Shown: positions 18,002 through 27,326, counted from the first letter of the stretch. The stretch: DNA of 64,000 nt from JBPRGH01 sp051418055 (GCA_051418055.1 JBPRGH010000007.1:1-64000), one strand, 5' to 3'. Program-made: numbers and translations. The notes: a model not told the origin generated them from the letters alone.

Positions 18002-20218
18002 TTAAAGTACGATCAATTTTACCATTGTTTCTCCCCTTGTTGATAATTTTCGCAAGAGGTACAAACCTGGCTTTAAACCATGAGTTTGCATCTCAAAATC
18101 ACTTTCTCTACTTGTCCATTTTTTAATTAATCCACCACCGATATTTAGTAGATGGATCTCATACTCGTTACCCTGTTCTAAATATCTAATGTTTACATGC
18201 TCACCAGCAACCACAGGATTCGGATAAATTTCTAAATTATACTTTTTATTTTGATTAATTTCCGTAATAACTCCCTGAAAATACTGCTCAGCATAATACG
18301 AAGCTTTAACACCTATATTTCTTCCAATTATACGCCCGGGGATATCATCCTGCGGTGGGTGAATACTGCCCCATATCCTGGAAAGGCTACATTGATCGGC
18401 AGCATCACGATATGTTGCCCATTGTAAGGTAACATCCATACTTGGCCCTCTTTCAAAAACAAGGAATTCATTCTTTTTAGCATGAAACTCACCCATGCCA
18501 CCAGGAAAATATTCATCACCGGTTAAAAAAGTCAGCACCTCAGCTGCGGCTCTTGAATAAGTGGAGTGACCTGAGGTATAACCTGCAAAAGGAGGTGTGA
18601 CAAAAGTAGGTCTTTGATACGGCCACCAATTCTCTGCCAGTATCCAACCTACACCTGCAACATCAATGGTCGGATCATCTATATAATCCGGTCCTCTCCA
18701 TGTATAAAGCTTAATCTTACCTACATTTTCACCATCTACCCCTTCCAAAGGATCGCCAGCTTCAACTAATTCAATAAATCCTTTTGATAAGGGTAATCCC
18801 ATCGGTGAATAGTTGGGTAAGTTGTTATCCGATGATTGTCCTTGATCAGCCATATATCTGATAGCCGATACAGGCCTTATATAATCATACCATCCTTTAA
18901 TGCCCCAACAGGCAATGGCAGCATCATGCATTGCTCCCCCCAAAGTAAAATAGGCTTTTATATCCCACTCAAGAGGATCAATCTCCTGTCCCTCACCTTT
19001 ATATTTTCTTACCAACTCAGGGTGATCATTCACATAATTTAATATTGAAAACCAATGTCCGGGAGGAGTCTCAGAATCAGGTCCATCAGCCCAGAATTCA
19101 GCCAGTACTCTTGTGTAATCGCCCCTGGGAACAATTTGTGGGGCATATGACTGCCCTGTATGAGGATTTACAGCATGTCCAACACTTTGATCACCCCCAT
19201 TCTTTTCATCATAAAATACACGTTGGTCTTTTAATGTAGTTGGCAGTTCCTGAATATTCCCTATGGAGGCGGGTGAAATATCCCACATCACCCCATCAGT
19301 ATGATCCAGATGAGCAGCCCATTTGGAGACGAGGGCAAACCCCCATTTATATTCTGATGATAAACCGCTACCATCTTCCTTAATATATGGTGGGGGTCCG
19401 GGATCATGGTAAACCTTATATTGAAAACCATCCCGTTCGTAAATCTTTTCCACAGTTGAATTCAATGCAAATGGAAAAACCCCTCCCCATTCAGGAGCAA
19501 GAAAATTATTTGCTCCACTAGGCACGACATTGCCAGACTGATCTATAAATGTTTCCAGATATAATGGTTGCCATCGATTGGGATCTATTAGAAATGGATT
19601 TCCGCCATCGTTGATCATAAGTGGCGGGTTAACAGGAGTATAAAATTGATTTTGATAAAAATCTTCTTCATAAGATCCATCCTGAAGACCAAATTCAATA
19701 AATGATCGTGCGATATAATTACCCAAACTGGATGGTAAACCATCGCTATAATCAGTTGTAGTAAGATCAGGGTCATAACCCAATTCAATCATCAGGTCTC
19801 TTGCTATCTGAAATGTCTCAAATTTTCCCGGCGAATTTTTAAACCTGTGAAGAATAATATTATAAGCTGCGTAGCTTATTGCTTCCTCTTTTGCTGATTC
19901 AATATCCGGAGGAATACTGATGCCCTCAAAAGGACAGAAATAATTTCCATTTGTCTTTCCCAACATCCATGTGGTACCAGTACTACCATATACGGTCCAT
20001 GCATCATACATTGCAGCCGAAACATGAAACAGGTTACGTGCATGCATGGGTGGCCTGGCAAAATCATTCCGTATAGCTGTTAACAAAACCTCGTTCCATT
20101 TCCTGGCCACAGAATGCTGGGCATCAGCATAAGAACAGAGTACTATAGATAAAAAAAAGGTAATTACCAGAGATTTTAGCAATCGATATTTTTTATCTGA
20201 TAAAATTAAACTTCTCAT
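18002..20218 (-). CDS. Vanadium-dependent haloperoxidase family protein with T9SS type A tail
   Basis: A 738-aa secreted protein with a signal peptide to about residue 33 (SYADAQ). The N-terminal part has ARKWNEVLLTAIRNDFARP and HARNLFHVSAAMYDAW, typical of bacterial vanadium haloperoxidase relatives. The PAP2-like core carries the phosphate/vanadate-binding GYTSGHSTYSRAAAEVL and, about 75 residues later, RIWGSIHPPQDDIPGR with its histidine. The last ~75 residues (IYPNPVVAGEHVNIRY to the end) are a type A sorting domain, so the protein is exported by the T9SS. Whether it oxidises halides or is a phosphatase cannot be decided here. It is the second gene after the SprB/cytochrome-like lipoprotein, 15 bases apart. 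Confidence 0.9.
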   Translation of the reverse strand: MRSLILSDKKYRLLKSLVITFFLSIVLCSYADAQHSVARKWNEVLLTAIRNDFARPPMHARNLFHVSAAMYDAWTVYGSTGTTWMLGKTNGNYFCPFEGISIPPDIESAKEEAISYAAYNIILHRFKNSPGKFETFQIARDLMIELGYDPDLTTTDYSDGLPSSLGNYIARSFIEFGLQDGSYEEDFYQNQFYTPVNPPLMINDGGNPFLIDPNRWQPLYLETFIDQSGNVVPSGANNFLAPEWGGVFPFALNSTVEKIYERDGFQYKVYHDPGPPPYIKEDGSGLSSEYKWGFALVSKWAAHLDHTDGVMWDISPASIGNIQELPTTLKDQRVFYDEKNGGDQSVGHAVNPHTGQSYAPQIVPRGDYTRVLAEFWADGPDSETPPGHWFSILNYVNDHPELVRKYKGEGQEIDPLEWDIKAYFTLGGAMHDAAIACWGIKGWYDYIRPVSAIRYMADQGQSSDNNLPNYSPMGLPLSKGFIELVEAGDPLEGVDGENVGKIKLYTWRGPDYIDDPTIDVAGVGWILAENWWPYQRPTFVTPPFAGYTSGHSTYSRAAAEVLTFLTGDEYFPGGMGEFHAKKNEFLVFERGPSMDVTLQWATYRDAADQCSLSRIWGSIHPPQDDIPGRIIGRNIGVKASYYAEQYFQGVITEINQNKKYNLEIYPNPVVAGEHVNIRYLEQGNEYEIHLLNIGGGLIKKWTSRESDFEMQTHGLKPGLYLLRKLSTRGETMVKLIVL

Positions 20219-20233
20219 AACACTATCATTATG

Positions 20234-21031
20234 CTAATTATCAGGCGCTCCATCATCAACCCAACATGTAATTAAATTAATTTCTTCCTGAGACAAAGTA
20301 CCATCGATTGGCATCGTTCCGTCATTTACCACAGTCTTAATTTTACTGGCATTAGCTCTGACTGTAGATAGGCTCCTTAAATCAAGCTCATGTGAACCTC
20401 CATGACAGGAGGCTGATGTGCAATTTTTTTCAATAATAGGAGCTATTTGTTCTGAATATTTAACACCTGAAGTTACAGTAGCATAAACGCCAAAAAAGCA
20501 GGTATTGGCATCTTCAACCCATATGCTATGTCTTCCGCTGGTTAAATTTTCCCAATATCCCTCCGACTGGTAATTATCATTATTTTCACCCAGCTGATAC
20601 TTATAAGGCGCTACTCCACCTAAAGGCTCAACCGTAATAGTTCCTTTATTACCCTGACAACCTGAAGGTGAGGAATAAATCACCACCTGAAATGGATCCT
20701 TACTACTCATAAAGGTCCTTGTGCCGGATGTACATCCATTAGCATCTCTAACAGCAAGATCATGGAAACCTGGCCCCACATTTATGAAAAGAGAAGAATC
20801 CTGGGCAGGTCCGTTATCCATAGAGTAAGAAAATGGTGCCGTCCCTCCATTCACTCCGACTGTTATTTTTCCATTTGTAAGACCACAATCTGCATATTCA
20901 ATTTTTATCACTTCCAGTGAAATATCTGAAACCGAACAATCAATAATTTCCTCTTCCAACGGATCTGCACAGGAGAAAAGCATCATTATATTAATTAATA
21001 AAAAAAATTCTATGGCACGCTTTCCCAACAT
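20234..21031 (-). CDS. Lipoprotein with SprB repeats and a cytochrome c-like C-terminus
   Basis: I start this at the ATG at 21031 (MLGKRAIEF), because it gives a proper lipoprotein signal with lipobox LFSC (C21). A longer frame to 21103 adds 24 residues ahead of the signal. The mature part has two SprB-type repeats (for example APFSYSMDNG then GFHDLAVRDANGCTSG; and APYKYQLGEN then GRHSIWVEDANTC). It ends in a domain of about 80 residues with CTSASCHGG, GTMPIDG and ITCWVDDGAP. CTSASC-H is a CxxxxCH variant of the heme c motif, and the methionine could be the second ligand. It is encoded just upstream of the haloperoxidase, probably in one operon. Confidence 0.82.
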   Translation of the reverse strand: MLGKRAIEFFLLINIMMLFSCADPLEEEIIDCSVSDISLEVIKIEYADCGLTNGKITVGVNGGTAPFSYSMDNGPAQDSSLFINVGPGFHDLAVRDANGCTSGTRTFMSSKDPFQVVIYSSPSGCQGNKGTITVEPLGGVAPYKYQLGENNDNYQSEGYWENLTSGRHSIWVEDANTCFFGVYATVTSGVKYSEQIAPIIEKNCTSASCHGGSHELDLRSLSTVRANASKIKTVVNDGTMPIDGTLSQEEINLITCWVDDGAPDN

Positions 21032-21238
21032 ACTTAAAATGTAAAACCAATCACGGAATAAAGGTACAAAAAATTGATATGCACTGCTAGCGGGTTTTAA
21101 CATTTTCGACTAATAAACAGGCAGGTTTTTTATAAAAAATATAAAGGTATATTTGATCCCTAACATTTCAATAAAAAATATCAATAAATAATCTTTTTCT
21201 GCCTCAGATAATTTATTATAAATTTATACTTTCGTGAT

Positions 21239-21940
21239 ATGTGCACACGCTACACTTTAGTTGCAGATGCTGAAAAAGTTGCCGAACGTTTCAATGTTGA
21301 CGTTCCGAAACAGTATCAGCCAAATTATAATGCGGCACCCGCAAAAATATTACCGGTTATCACGCACGATACACCTACTGGTCTTTCCTTTTTTTATTGG
21401 GGGATACCTCCTGAGTGGGCACAAAAAAGAGCGGTGAGCAGTAAACTTATCAATGCCCCTCTGGAGCAGTTAAGTACTAAAAATTCCTATAAAAATGCAC
21501 TGGAAAAAAGAAGATGCATTATTCCTTCAGATGGATTTTATGCATGGAAACAAATTGGCAAAAAGACAAGGGTACCACATCGTTTTATTTTAGGTGATAA
21601 CTCTATATTTTCCTATGCCGGGTTCTGGGATGAATTTGAAGGTGAAGAGGATGGAGAGATCTATCACACTTTCATGATAATAACATGTCCTGCAAACAGA
21701 AATGTAAAAGATGTGGATGAGCGCATGCCTGTAATATTAACAAAAGAAACAGAGAAACAATGGCTTAAAAAAGATGCTTCACTGGAAGAATTAATGGAAT
21801 TGCTGGTGCCCTACCCTGATGATAAGCTGAATAAATATACAGTTTCAAATAAAATTGATCAAAGTGAAGAAAATTCACCATTGCTCATCAAGCCTTCATC
21901 TCCTGTAGATCAGTTTGGAAGCTATACGCTCTTCGACTAA
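21239..21940 (+). CDS. SRAP (HMCES/YedK) family protein with altered active site
   Basis: A 233-aa SRAP-domain protein. HMCES/YedK relatives shield abasic sites in single-stranded DNA by bonding through Cys2. Here C2 is present (MCTRYTLV, exposed after Met removal), as are YNAAPAKILPV and the LINA asparagine. The glutamate normally found in GFYEW is alanine (GFYAWKQ, from GCA). The usual histidine before RMPVIL is missing (NVKDVDERMPVIL). The fold and length are otherwise normal. It may still bind abasic DNA but should handle the crosslink differently. It is divergent from the lipoprotein gene to its left and shares stop-codon bases with the gene to its right. Confidence 0.88.
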   Translation: MCTRYTLVADAEKVAERFNVDVPKQYQPNYNAAPAKILPVITHDTPTGLSFFYWGIPPEWAQKRAVSSKLINAPLEQLSTKNSYKNALEKRRCIIPSDGFYAWKQIGKKTRVPHRFILGDNSIFSYAGFWDEFEGEEDGEIYHTFMIITCPANRNVKDVDERMPVILTKETEKQWLKKDASLEELMELLVPYPDDKLNKYTVSNKIDQSEENSPLLIKPSSPVDQFGSYTLFD

Positions 21941-22611
21941 AAATCCTTATTATCTTCGTCAGGAGGAGACTCTTCTTCTGTATCTTCTTCCTCTTCGGAT
22001 TCTTCACCCTCTTCTTTCTCCTCTTCAGATTCTTTGTCTTTTTTATCTTTCTTTTTAAAGATAGAGAATGGACCTTTCTTCTCTTTTTCTTCCTCTGTAC
22101 CTTCCTCTTCTTTTTTCTCTTTCTTCTTTTTCTTTTTCTTCTTACGATCATATTTCAGATCCATTTGGGCCCGGGCATCGGGCAAAAGAAGAATATCCTG
22201 CAGGTAATACATATACAGCTCCTGATCGATATTAAACGGGCCTTTAAGGCCAGGATGAAGAGTGTCTTTGGCACTTGCTGTTAATTGTGCAGTATCTAGT
22301 ACATCCCGCTCTGCATACATCATATCCTCATCAAAGGCTACTGAATCATCCGGTACAGGATAAATATCAATCATTGGGATAGAGCGCATTTCCCTTACCC
22401 GCTTCTTATAGGCTACAGGGTTAACTATGAGATAGCGAGATTTATCAACCTCTCTTATTTTTGGAGTGGTATCTTCTTTAAAATAACTAAAACGAGCAGT
22501 AAGTGCTTTTTCATCATGTATAAATGCACTTTGGTACGCAGGACATATAGTTCTCTCCGTACATGCACCAAGCATGATCATTAAGCCAAAAATAAAACAC
22601 GATATTCTCAT
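21937..22611 (-). CDS. Lipoprotein with lysine-rich then glutamate-rich tail
   Basis: A predicted lipoprotein of 224 aa when started at 22611 (MRISCFIFG, lipobox LGAC). A longer frame to 22644 only adds residues ahead of the signal. The N-terminal ~140 residues after the cysteine are a conserved-looking domain (CPAYQSAFIHDEKALTARF, shown in part, and YLIVNPVAYKKRVREMRSIP). The last ~70 residues are low complexity: a block of about 20 mostly lysine residues, a short GPFSIFKKK linker, then a block dominated by glutamate and aspartate. I do not recognise a function. The stop codon overlaps that of the SRAP gene by 4 bases. Confidence 0.75.
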   Translation of the reverse strand: MRISCFIFGLMIMLGACTERTICPAYQSAFIHDEKALTARFSYFKEDTTPKIREVDKSRYLIVNPVAYKKRVREMRSIPMIDIYPVPDDSVAFDEDMMYAERDVLDTAQLTASAKDTLHPGLKGPFNIDQELYMYYLQDILLLPDARAQMDLKYDRKKKKKKKKEKKEEEGTEEEKEKKGPFSIFKKKDKKDKESEEEKEEGEESEEEEDTEEESPPDEDNKDF

Positions 22612-22752
22612 TTTATGAAATACAGTTCGCTCTTTTACAAGCAAATATTGTACTAACGTTTTCTTTTGCCATTTTGAAACATCAGAGAAACGTTAAAAGT
22701 ACAAGTAAAACCGGAAAAATTAAAATTTATTATCCAAGAATAAAAACTAATT

Positions 22753-22941
22753 TTAAAACAGGTGACGAGTGATCAATACAATCAGGACCATTAAAAAAAT
22801 AAGGATTGAAATCTTATTAATCCCATGCATCATTTTAAGACTGGTATTTACAGGCCTGTTGGGATCCTTCTTTCGGAAAAAATATCCTGCTACCTCTCCT
22901 AATTTAAAATAATCTTTTAAAGAATTTTTGTCTTTATCCAT
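22753..22941 (-). CDS. Small conserved membrane protein (DUF6728-like)
   Basis: A 62-aa protein with a soluble, charged N-terminal half (KDYFKLGEVAGYFFRKKDPNRP) and one C-terminal transmembrane helix (ISILIFLMVLIVLIT). It resembles a small Bacteroidota family that I believe is catalogued as DUF6728; I am less sure of the number than of the resemblance. The function is unknown. It lies 32 bases downstream of ispG on the same strand and may share its transcript. Confidence 0.65.
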   Translation of the reverse strand: MDKDKNSLKDYFKLGEVAGYFFRKKDPNRPVNTSLKMMHGINKISILIFLMVLIVLITRHLF

Positions 22942-22973
22942 TTAATAACTGTTTAAACAACTAAACGTATTTT

Positions 22974-24932
22974 TCAGGCAACAGGTTCAATCCAATTATC
23001 ATCATTTTTAATGATCTCTATTAGCTCATCAAGAGCATATGCAGTAGGTATACCCCTCTTCACCACCTCTTTACCTTTATAAAGTGTTATTTTTCCTTTT
23101 CCTGAACCTACATAACCATAATCTGCATCAGCCATCTCCCCGGGTCCGTTAACTATGCACCCCATTATGCCAATTTTTATTCCTTTCAAATGGTCGGTCC
23201 TTTTGCGAATCATTGCAGTTGTTTCCTGAAGATCGAACAAAGTACGTCCACAGGATGGACAGGAAATATACTCTGTCTTTGTAATTCTTGTTCTGGCAGC
23301 CTGAAGAATACCAAAAGCAACCCGGTTTGCTAGAGCTATTGAATCCGTCTGATCTTTCCTGTTGTCTGCCTCCAACGGAGCTAACCATACTCCATCCCCA
23401 AAACCATCTATTAATAAGCCACCCATATCGGTTGCTGAAAACAAACGATATTCATCTTCATTGATATTTGTGTAAGAGCGTTTAATAATGACAGGAATAG
23501 AGTTTTTAGTGATTTTAAGCTCAAAGAAAAATCTACGCAGTGCAGCATAGGCATGTTCATTTTCTGTTTCCAGGATCAGCACAATATTATTTTCCGCTTC
23601 AAGGGTATAAAGCAAACCCTGATCCAGGTTAGAAGCATTCAGCTTCACGAAATTTAATGTCTTATGCCGCTCTTCAACATTCGAATATTCTTCAAGAGTG
23701 AATAAAGGAAATGCATTTTCTCTATCTGTCAATTCTTTCCAGTGAATAAAATCCGCAATCCGTTTTAACCCATTCGGTAGCATAAAATCGAGCTTCTGCT
23801 TACCCGTATAAATAAAATCAGCTCCCAGATCATTCATGCTCCATTTATCCGGTTCCGGCAGATAAAAATGACCAATATTCTTAAGGTCTTTAATTTCAAT
23901 TGAGGCCTCACCGGAATAATCTGAAATTACCCGAGGAACATTTTGGTCACCTATATTAAAAACTTCAGCAGATTGCCTTCTGCTGTACATAAATGGGTTA
24001 ATAGGAAGTGTATCTAAAGATGGTATCTCTTTATGTCCTTTTCTGTTCTTATATCGGTCTACAAGCATTTGTGCCACCGGCGCCTCTGCTTCCGGTTCTT
24101 CGGTTAGAGATACACGCACAGTATCGCCAAGGCCATCTTCAAGTAGTGTGCCTATTCCAATTGCTGATTTTATACGACCATCTTCTCCTTCACCAGCCTC
24201 AGTAACACCCAAATGAAGAGGATATGGTTTTAACCCCTCTTCCTCAAGCTTATTGACAAGCATCCGGTATGCCTGGATCATCACCTGGGTATTGCTGGCT
24301 TTCATAGAAATGACGATATCATAAAATTCCATATCCTCACAAATACGAATAAATTCAAGCGCCGACTCCACCATTCCAAGAGGTGTATCTCCATATCGGC
24401 TCATAATGCGATCGCTTAAGGAACCATGGTTAGTACCAATTCGCATAGCTGTACCATGCTTCTTACAGATTTCTACAAGCGGGGCAAATTTTTCCCTAAT
24501 CCTGTCCAATTCAGCGCCATATGTCTCATCGGTATACTCGATCTGCTCGAACCGTTTTTTATCAGCATAGTTTCCGGGATTTACCCTTACCTTCTCAACG
24601 ATCTTAGCTGCCAGTTCAGCAGCATTAGGTGTAAAATGAATGTCTGCTATCAGCGGAACCGTGTATCCTTTTTGTCGTAGTTCCTTTTTAATTTCTTCAA
24701 GATTTTGAGCTTCTTTAATACTTGGAGCAGTAAGCCGTACATATTCACAGCCGGCATCAACCATCCTAATGATCTGCTCTACTGATCCTTTTGTATCCAT
24801 AGTATCGACAGTGGTCATAGATTGTACCCTCACAGGGTTGTCACCACCGCAACCAATGCCTCCGATAGAAACATCAATAGTCTTGCGCCTGGAATATTCC
24901 GTCAGGCTGTTACAATAGTTTAATGATTTCAC
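22974..24932 (-). CDS. ispG: IspG, (E)-4-hydroxy-3-methylbut-2-enyl diphosphate synthase, long form
   Basis: An enzyme of the MEP isoprenoid pathway that uses a 4Fe-4S cluster to convert methylerythritol cyclodiphosphate to HMBPP. At 652 aa it is the long form with an extra central domain, as in Bacteroidota, Chlamydiae and plants, against about 370 aa in E. coli. The TIM barrel starts with VRVQSMTTVDT. The C-terminal domain holds the cluster cysteines in CPSCGRTLFD and GCIVNGPGEMADADYG. The insert lies between about residues 300 and 550. A good -7 element sits 21 bases upstream. Confidence 0.96.
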   Translation of the reverse strand: MKSLNYCNSLTEYSRRKTIDVSIGGIGCGGDNPVRVQSMTTVDTMDTKGSVEQIIRMVDAGCEYVRLTAPSIKEAQNLEEIKKELRQKGYTVPLIADIHFTPNAAELAAKIVEKVRVNPGNYADKKRFEQIEYTDETYGAELDRIREKFAPLVEICKKHGTAMRIGTNHGSLSDRIMSRYGDTPLGMVESALEFIRICEDMEFYDIVISMKASNTQVMIQAYRMLVNKLEEEGLKPYPLHLGVTEAGEGEDGRIKSAIGIGTLLEDGLGDTVRVSLTEEPEAEAPVAQMLVDRYKNRKGHKEIPSLDTLPINPFMYSRRQSAEVFNIGDQNVPRVISDYSGEASIEIKDLKNIGHFYLPEPDKWSMNDLGADFIYTGKQKLDFMLPNGLKRIADFIHWKELTDRENAFPLFTLEEYSNVEERHKTLNFVKLNASNLDQGLLYTLEAENNIVLILETENEHAYAALRRFFFELKITKNSIPVIIKRSYTNINEDEYRLFSATDMGGLLIDGFGDGVWLAPLEADNRKDQTDSIALANRVAFGILQAARTRITKTEYISCPSCGRTLFDLQETTAMIRKRTDHLKGIKIGIMGCIVNGPGEMADADYGYVGSGKGKITLYKGKEVVKRGIPTAYALDELIEIIKNDDNWIEPVA

Positions 24933-24952
24933 GCTGATAAGAACAGTTTACA

Positions 24953-24960
24953 CAAAGTTA
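24953..24960 (-). promoter_or_regulatory. Candidate -7 element for ispG
   Basis: Read on the minus strand this is TAACTTTG, an exact TAnnTTTG match, 20 bases before the ispG ATG. The -33 region has no clear TTTG. Confidence 0.45.
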
Positions 24961-24970
24961 AGTTACCTGA

Positions 24971-25678
24971 TTATAAATCTCCCAGTTGAGGCCTTAAAAG
25001 AAGTTCTTCTACAACTGTCCTGGAAGACATGCGGTAGCAGTTAAGTATACTGTAGGCAACATCTTCAGGTTTCATAAACCTTTCTTCCGGCAGATCAGTT
25101 CCTTCCCAGCTTGCTGTGAATGTTGCTCCCGGCAGTACAGAGGTAACGCGTATTTCATATGGTTTCATTTCTTCCCGCAATACCTTGGAAAAGCCGAGCA
25201 AGGCATGTTTAGTAATGCAATAAGAACCGCCATTAACATAAGCCATAATACTGGCTGTAGAGCACATGTTAAAAATATGGCCCTTTTTTTCTCTTATCAT
25301 TCCCGGCAGAAAACCCCGTGTTATATGATACGCACTAATTAAGTTGGTATTGATCATATTTTCCAGCACACCCTCTTCTTCTTCATTGATCTGTCCAGGA
25401 ATAAAAACACCAGCATTATTGATCAGCACATCAGGGTCATCTTTTACTTCTTTTACTTTAGAAATAAAATGCGTTCTTGAATTTTTATCTGCAACATCAC
25501 AAACACTGTAGTATATTTTATTGTGGTATTTTTTTTCACTCTCAACTTTTACCTGCTGCAGGTCATGTTCATTGCGTGCACATATAAAAACATCAAAATT
25601 TTCTTCAGAGAAAGCATCCACCAAAGCACGACCTATTCCTTTTGTAGCTCCTGTTATTACTGCCAGCTTTTTATCCAT
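24971..25678 (-). CDS. Short-chain dehydrogenase/reductase
   Basis: A 235-aa classical SDR with an NAD(P)-binding TGATKGIGRAL near the N-terminus, NNAG in the fourth strand loop, the catalytic serine in CSTAS and the YxxxK pair in YCITKHALLG. The basic residue in FICARNEH after the second strand suggests NADP preference. The sequence does not show the substrate. It lies 38 bases upstream of ispG on the same strand, but ispG has its own likely promoter. Confidence 0.9.
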   Translation of the reverse strand: MDKKLAVITGATKGIGRALVDAFSEENFDVFICARNEHDLQQVKVESEKKYHNKIYYSVCDVADKNSRTHFISKVKEVKDDPDVLINNAGVFIPGQINEEEEGVLENMINTNLISAYHITRGFLPGMIREKKGHIFNMCSTASIMAYVNGGSYCITKHALLGFSKVLREEMKPYEIRVTSVLPGATFTASWEGTDLPEERFMKPEDVAYSILNCYRMSSRTVVEELLLRPQLGDL

Positions 25679-25772
25679 TTCTAAAAAATATTATTTATTG
25701 ATAACCTTTTCGGACAAATTCATATAATTTGCAATCCGTGTAAATTTACGAATTTTGTGGCCATGACACATT

Positions 25773-26510
25773 ATGAAAATATTTGAAGAAATAGGAAGAT
25801 ATTTTATTTTTTTACAATCGCTGCTAGTCAACAGGGAATCTTTTATGACTTACTTCCGGCTAACGATGGAGGAATGCGTGAAGGTTGGGATAAATTCAGC
25901 ATTACTGGTAATCCTTGTATCTGCTTTTTTAGGTGCGGTGAGTACAATCCAAACGGCTTATAACCTTGTCAGTCCCTTAATACCGGATTATATAATTTCT
26001 CTTGTGGTCAGGGATATGGCTATCCTTGAATTATCCCCTACTATTATAGCTGTAATTTTTGCCGGTAAAGTAGGATCCAGTATGGCCAGTGGACTTGGAA
26101 CAATGCGTATAAGTGAGCAAATAGATGCACTTGAGGTAATGGGTATAAATTCTGCTTCATATCTTGTTTTACCAAAAATTGTTGCTGCAATGCTTATGTA
26201 TCCGATGTTAGTTATTATTTCAATGATTGTCATAATAGTGGGTGGATATATAGCCGGTGATCTAAGTGGTGTTATTACACCTACTGAGTACATCTTCGGG
26301 ATAAGATTTGAATTCAACCCATTCACCGTCACCTTTGCTTTAATTAAAGCATTTGTTTTTGCTTTTTTAATCTCCTCCATCTCTTCTTTTAAGGGTTATT
26401 TTACCAAAGGAGGAGCACTTGAAGTTGGACAAACAAGTACACAGGCAGTAACTCAAAGTGTAATTTTAGTTTTGGTAGCAGATTATTTGCTGGCGTTTTT
26501 GTTACTTTAA
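25773..26510 (+). CDS. mlaE: MlaE-type permease
   Basis: A 245-aa inner membrane permease of the MlaE family, part of ABC systems that move phospholipids between the inner and outer membranes. It has five to six hydrophobic segments and the family stretch RDMAILELSPTIIAVIFAGKVGSSMASGLGTMRI (recognisable parts ELSPTIIAVIFAGKVGSS and EQIDALEVMGINS). The ATPase gene mlaF follows 6 bases later. The substrate-binding MCE gene (mlaD) is not adjacent. Confidence 0.92.
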   Translation: MKIFEEIGRYFIFLQSLLVNRESFMTYFRLTMEECVKVGINSALLVILVSAFLGAVSTIQTAYNLVSPLIPDYIISLVVRDMAILELSPTIIAVIFAGKVGSSMASGLGTMRISEQIDALEVMGINSASYLVLPKIVAAMLMYPMLVIISMIVIIVGGYIAGDLSGVITPTEYIFGIRFEFNPFTVTFALIKAFVFAFLISSISSFKGYFTKGGALEVGQTSTQAVTQSVILVLVADYLLAFLLL

Positions 26511-26516
26511 AAGAGA

Positions 26517-27263
26517 ATGATAGAAATTAATAATATAAGTAAATCTTTTAAGGGTGTTCCTGTACTAAAAGATATAAGCGGCGTTTTTGAAAAAGGTGTA
26601 GCAAATCTTATAATAGGATCAAGTGGAACTGGAAAAAGTGTGCTACTAAAAAGTATCGTTGGCTTGATACCTCCTGATGAAGGAAAAGTTTATTATGATG
26701 GCCGTGACTTTTATGGTGGAGACAGGGATTTGAAAGTCGATATCCGTCGCGATATTGGAATGCTCTTTCAGGGTGGAGCCTTATTTGATTCAAAAACAGT
26801 AGAGCAAAATGTAAAATTCCCATTGGATGTGCTTACCAAAATGCCTGAAGAGGAAAAGAAGGACAGAGTAAACTTTTGTTTGAAAAGAGTAGGCCTGGAA
26901 AATCAAAATCATAAGATGCCTGCGGAGATCTCAGGTGGTATGCAGAAACGTGTGGGAATCGCACGCGCTATAGTAAATTACTCCAAATATCTTTTTTGTG
27001 ATGAGCCTAATTCTGGCCTTGACCCGCAAACAGCACTGGTTATAGATGAGCTTATAGATGAAATAACAGAAGAATATGATATTACCACCATCGTCGTAAC
27101 GCACGACATGAATTCTGTTTTAAAGATAGGTAAGAAGGTAATGTTCTTATATAAAGGAAATAAACTTTGGGAAGGAACAAACAAAGAGATTACAGATTCA
27201 GGCGTGAAGGAGTTGGATGAATTTGTTTTTGCCAATGTAGCAATGAAAGAATTTAAAAAATAA
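26517..27263 (+). CDS. mlaF: MlaF-type ABC ATPase
   Basis: The 248-aa ATPase partner of the MlaE permease. Walker A is GSSGTGKSV (residues about 33-41). The Q-loop is in GMLFQGGALFDS, the signature is ISGGMQKRVGIARA, Walker B is YLFCDEPNSGLDP, and the switch histidine is in VVTHDMNS. All key residues are intact, in contrast to the orphan ATPase at 2716-3327. It ends the two-gene operon and faces the thioredoxin-like gene. Confidence 0.93.
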   Translation: MIEINNISKSFKGVPVLKDISGVFEKGVANLIIGSSGTGKSVLLKSIVGLIPPDEGKVYYDGRDFYGGDRDLKVDIRRDIGMLFQGGALFDSKTVEQNVKFPLDVLTKMPEEEKKDRVNFCLKRVGLENQNHKMPAEISGGMQKRVGIARAIVNYSKYLFCDEPNSGLDPQTALVIDELIDEITEEYDITTIVVTHDMNSVLKIGKKVMFLYKGNKLWEGTNKEITDSGVKELDEFVFANVAMKEFKK

Positions 27264-27326
27264 ATTCAGTATACTTCCCCTTTACTTCATATGAAATTGA
27301 ATTAAGGAATAACGGCAAATTTTTTT

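Noticed and set aside
21888..22151. 87-aa K/R-rich minus-strand ORF
   Set aside because: A frame-shifted reading of the lysine/glutamate tail of the lipoprotein at 21937-22611.
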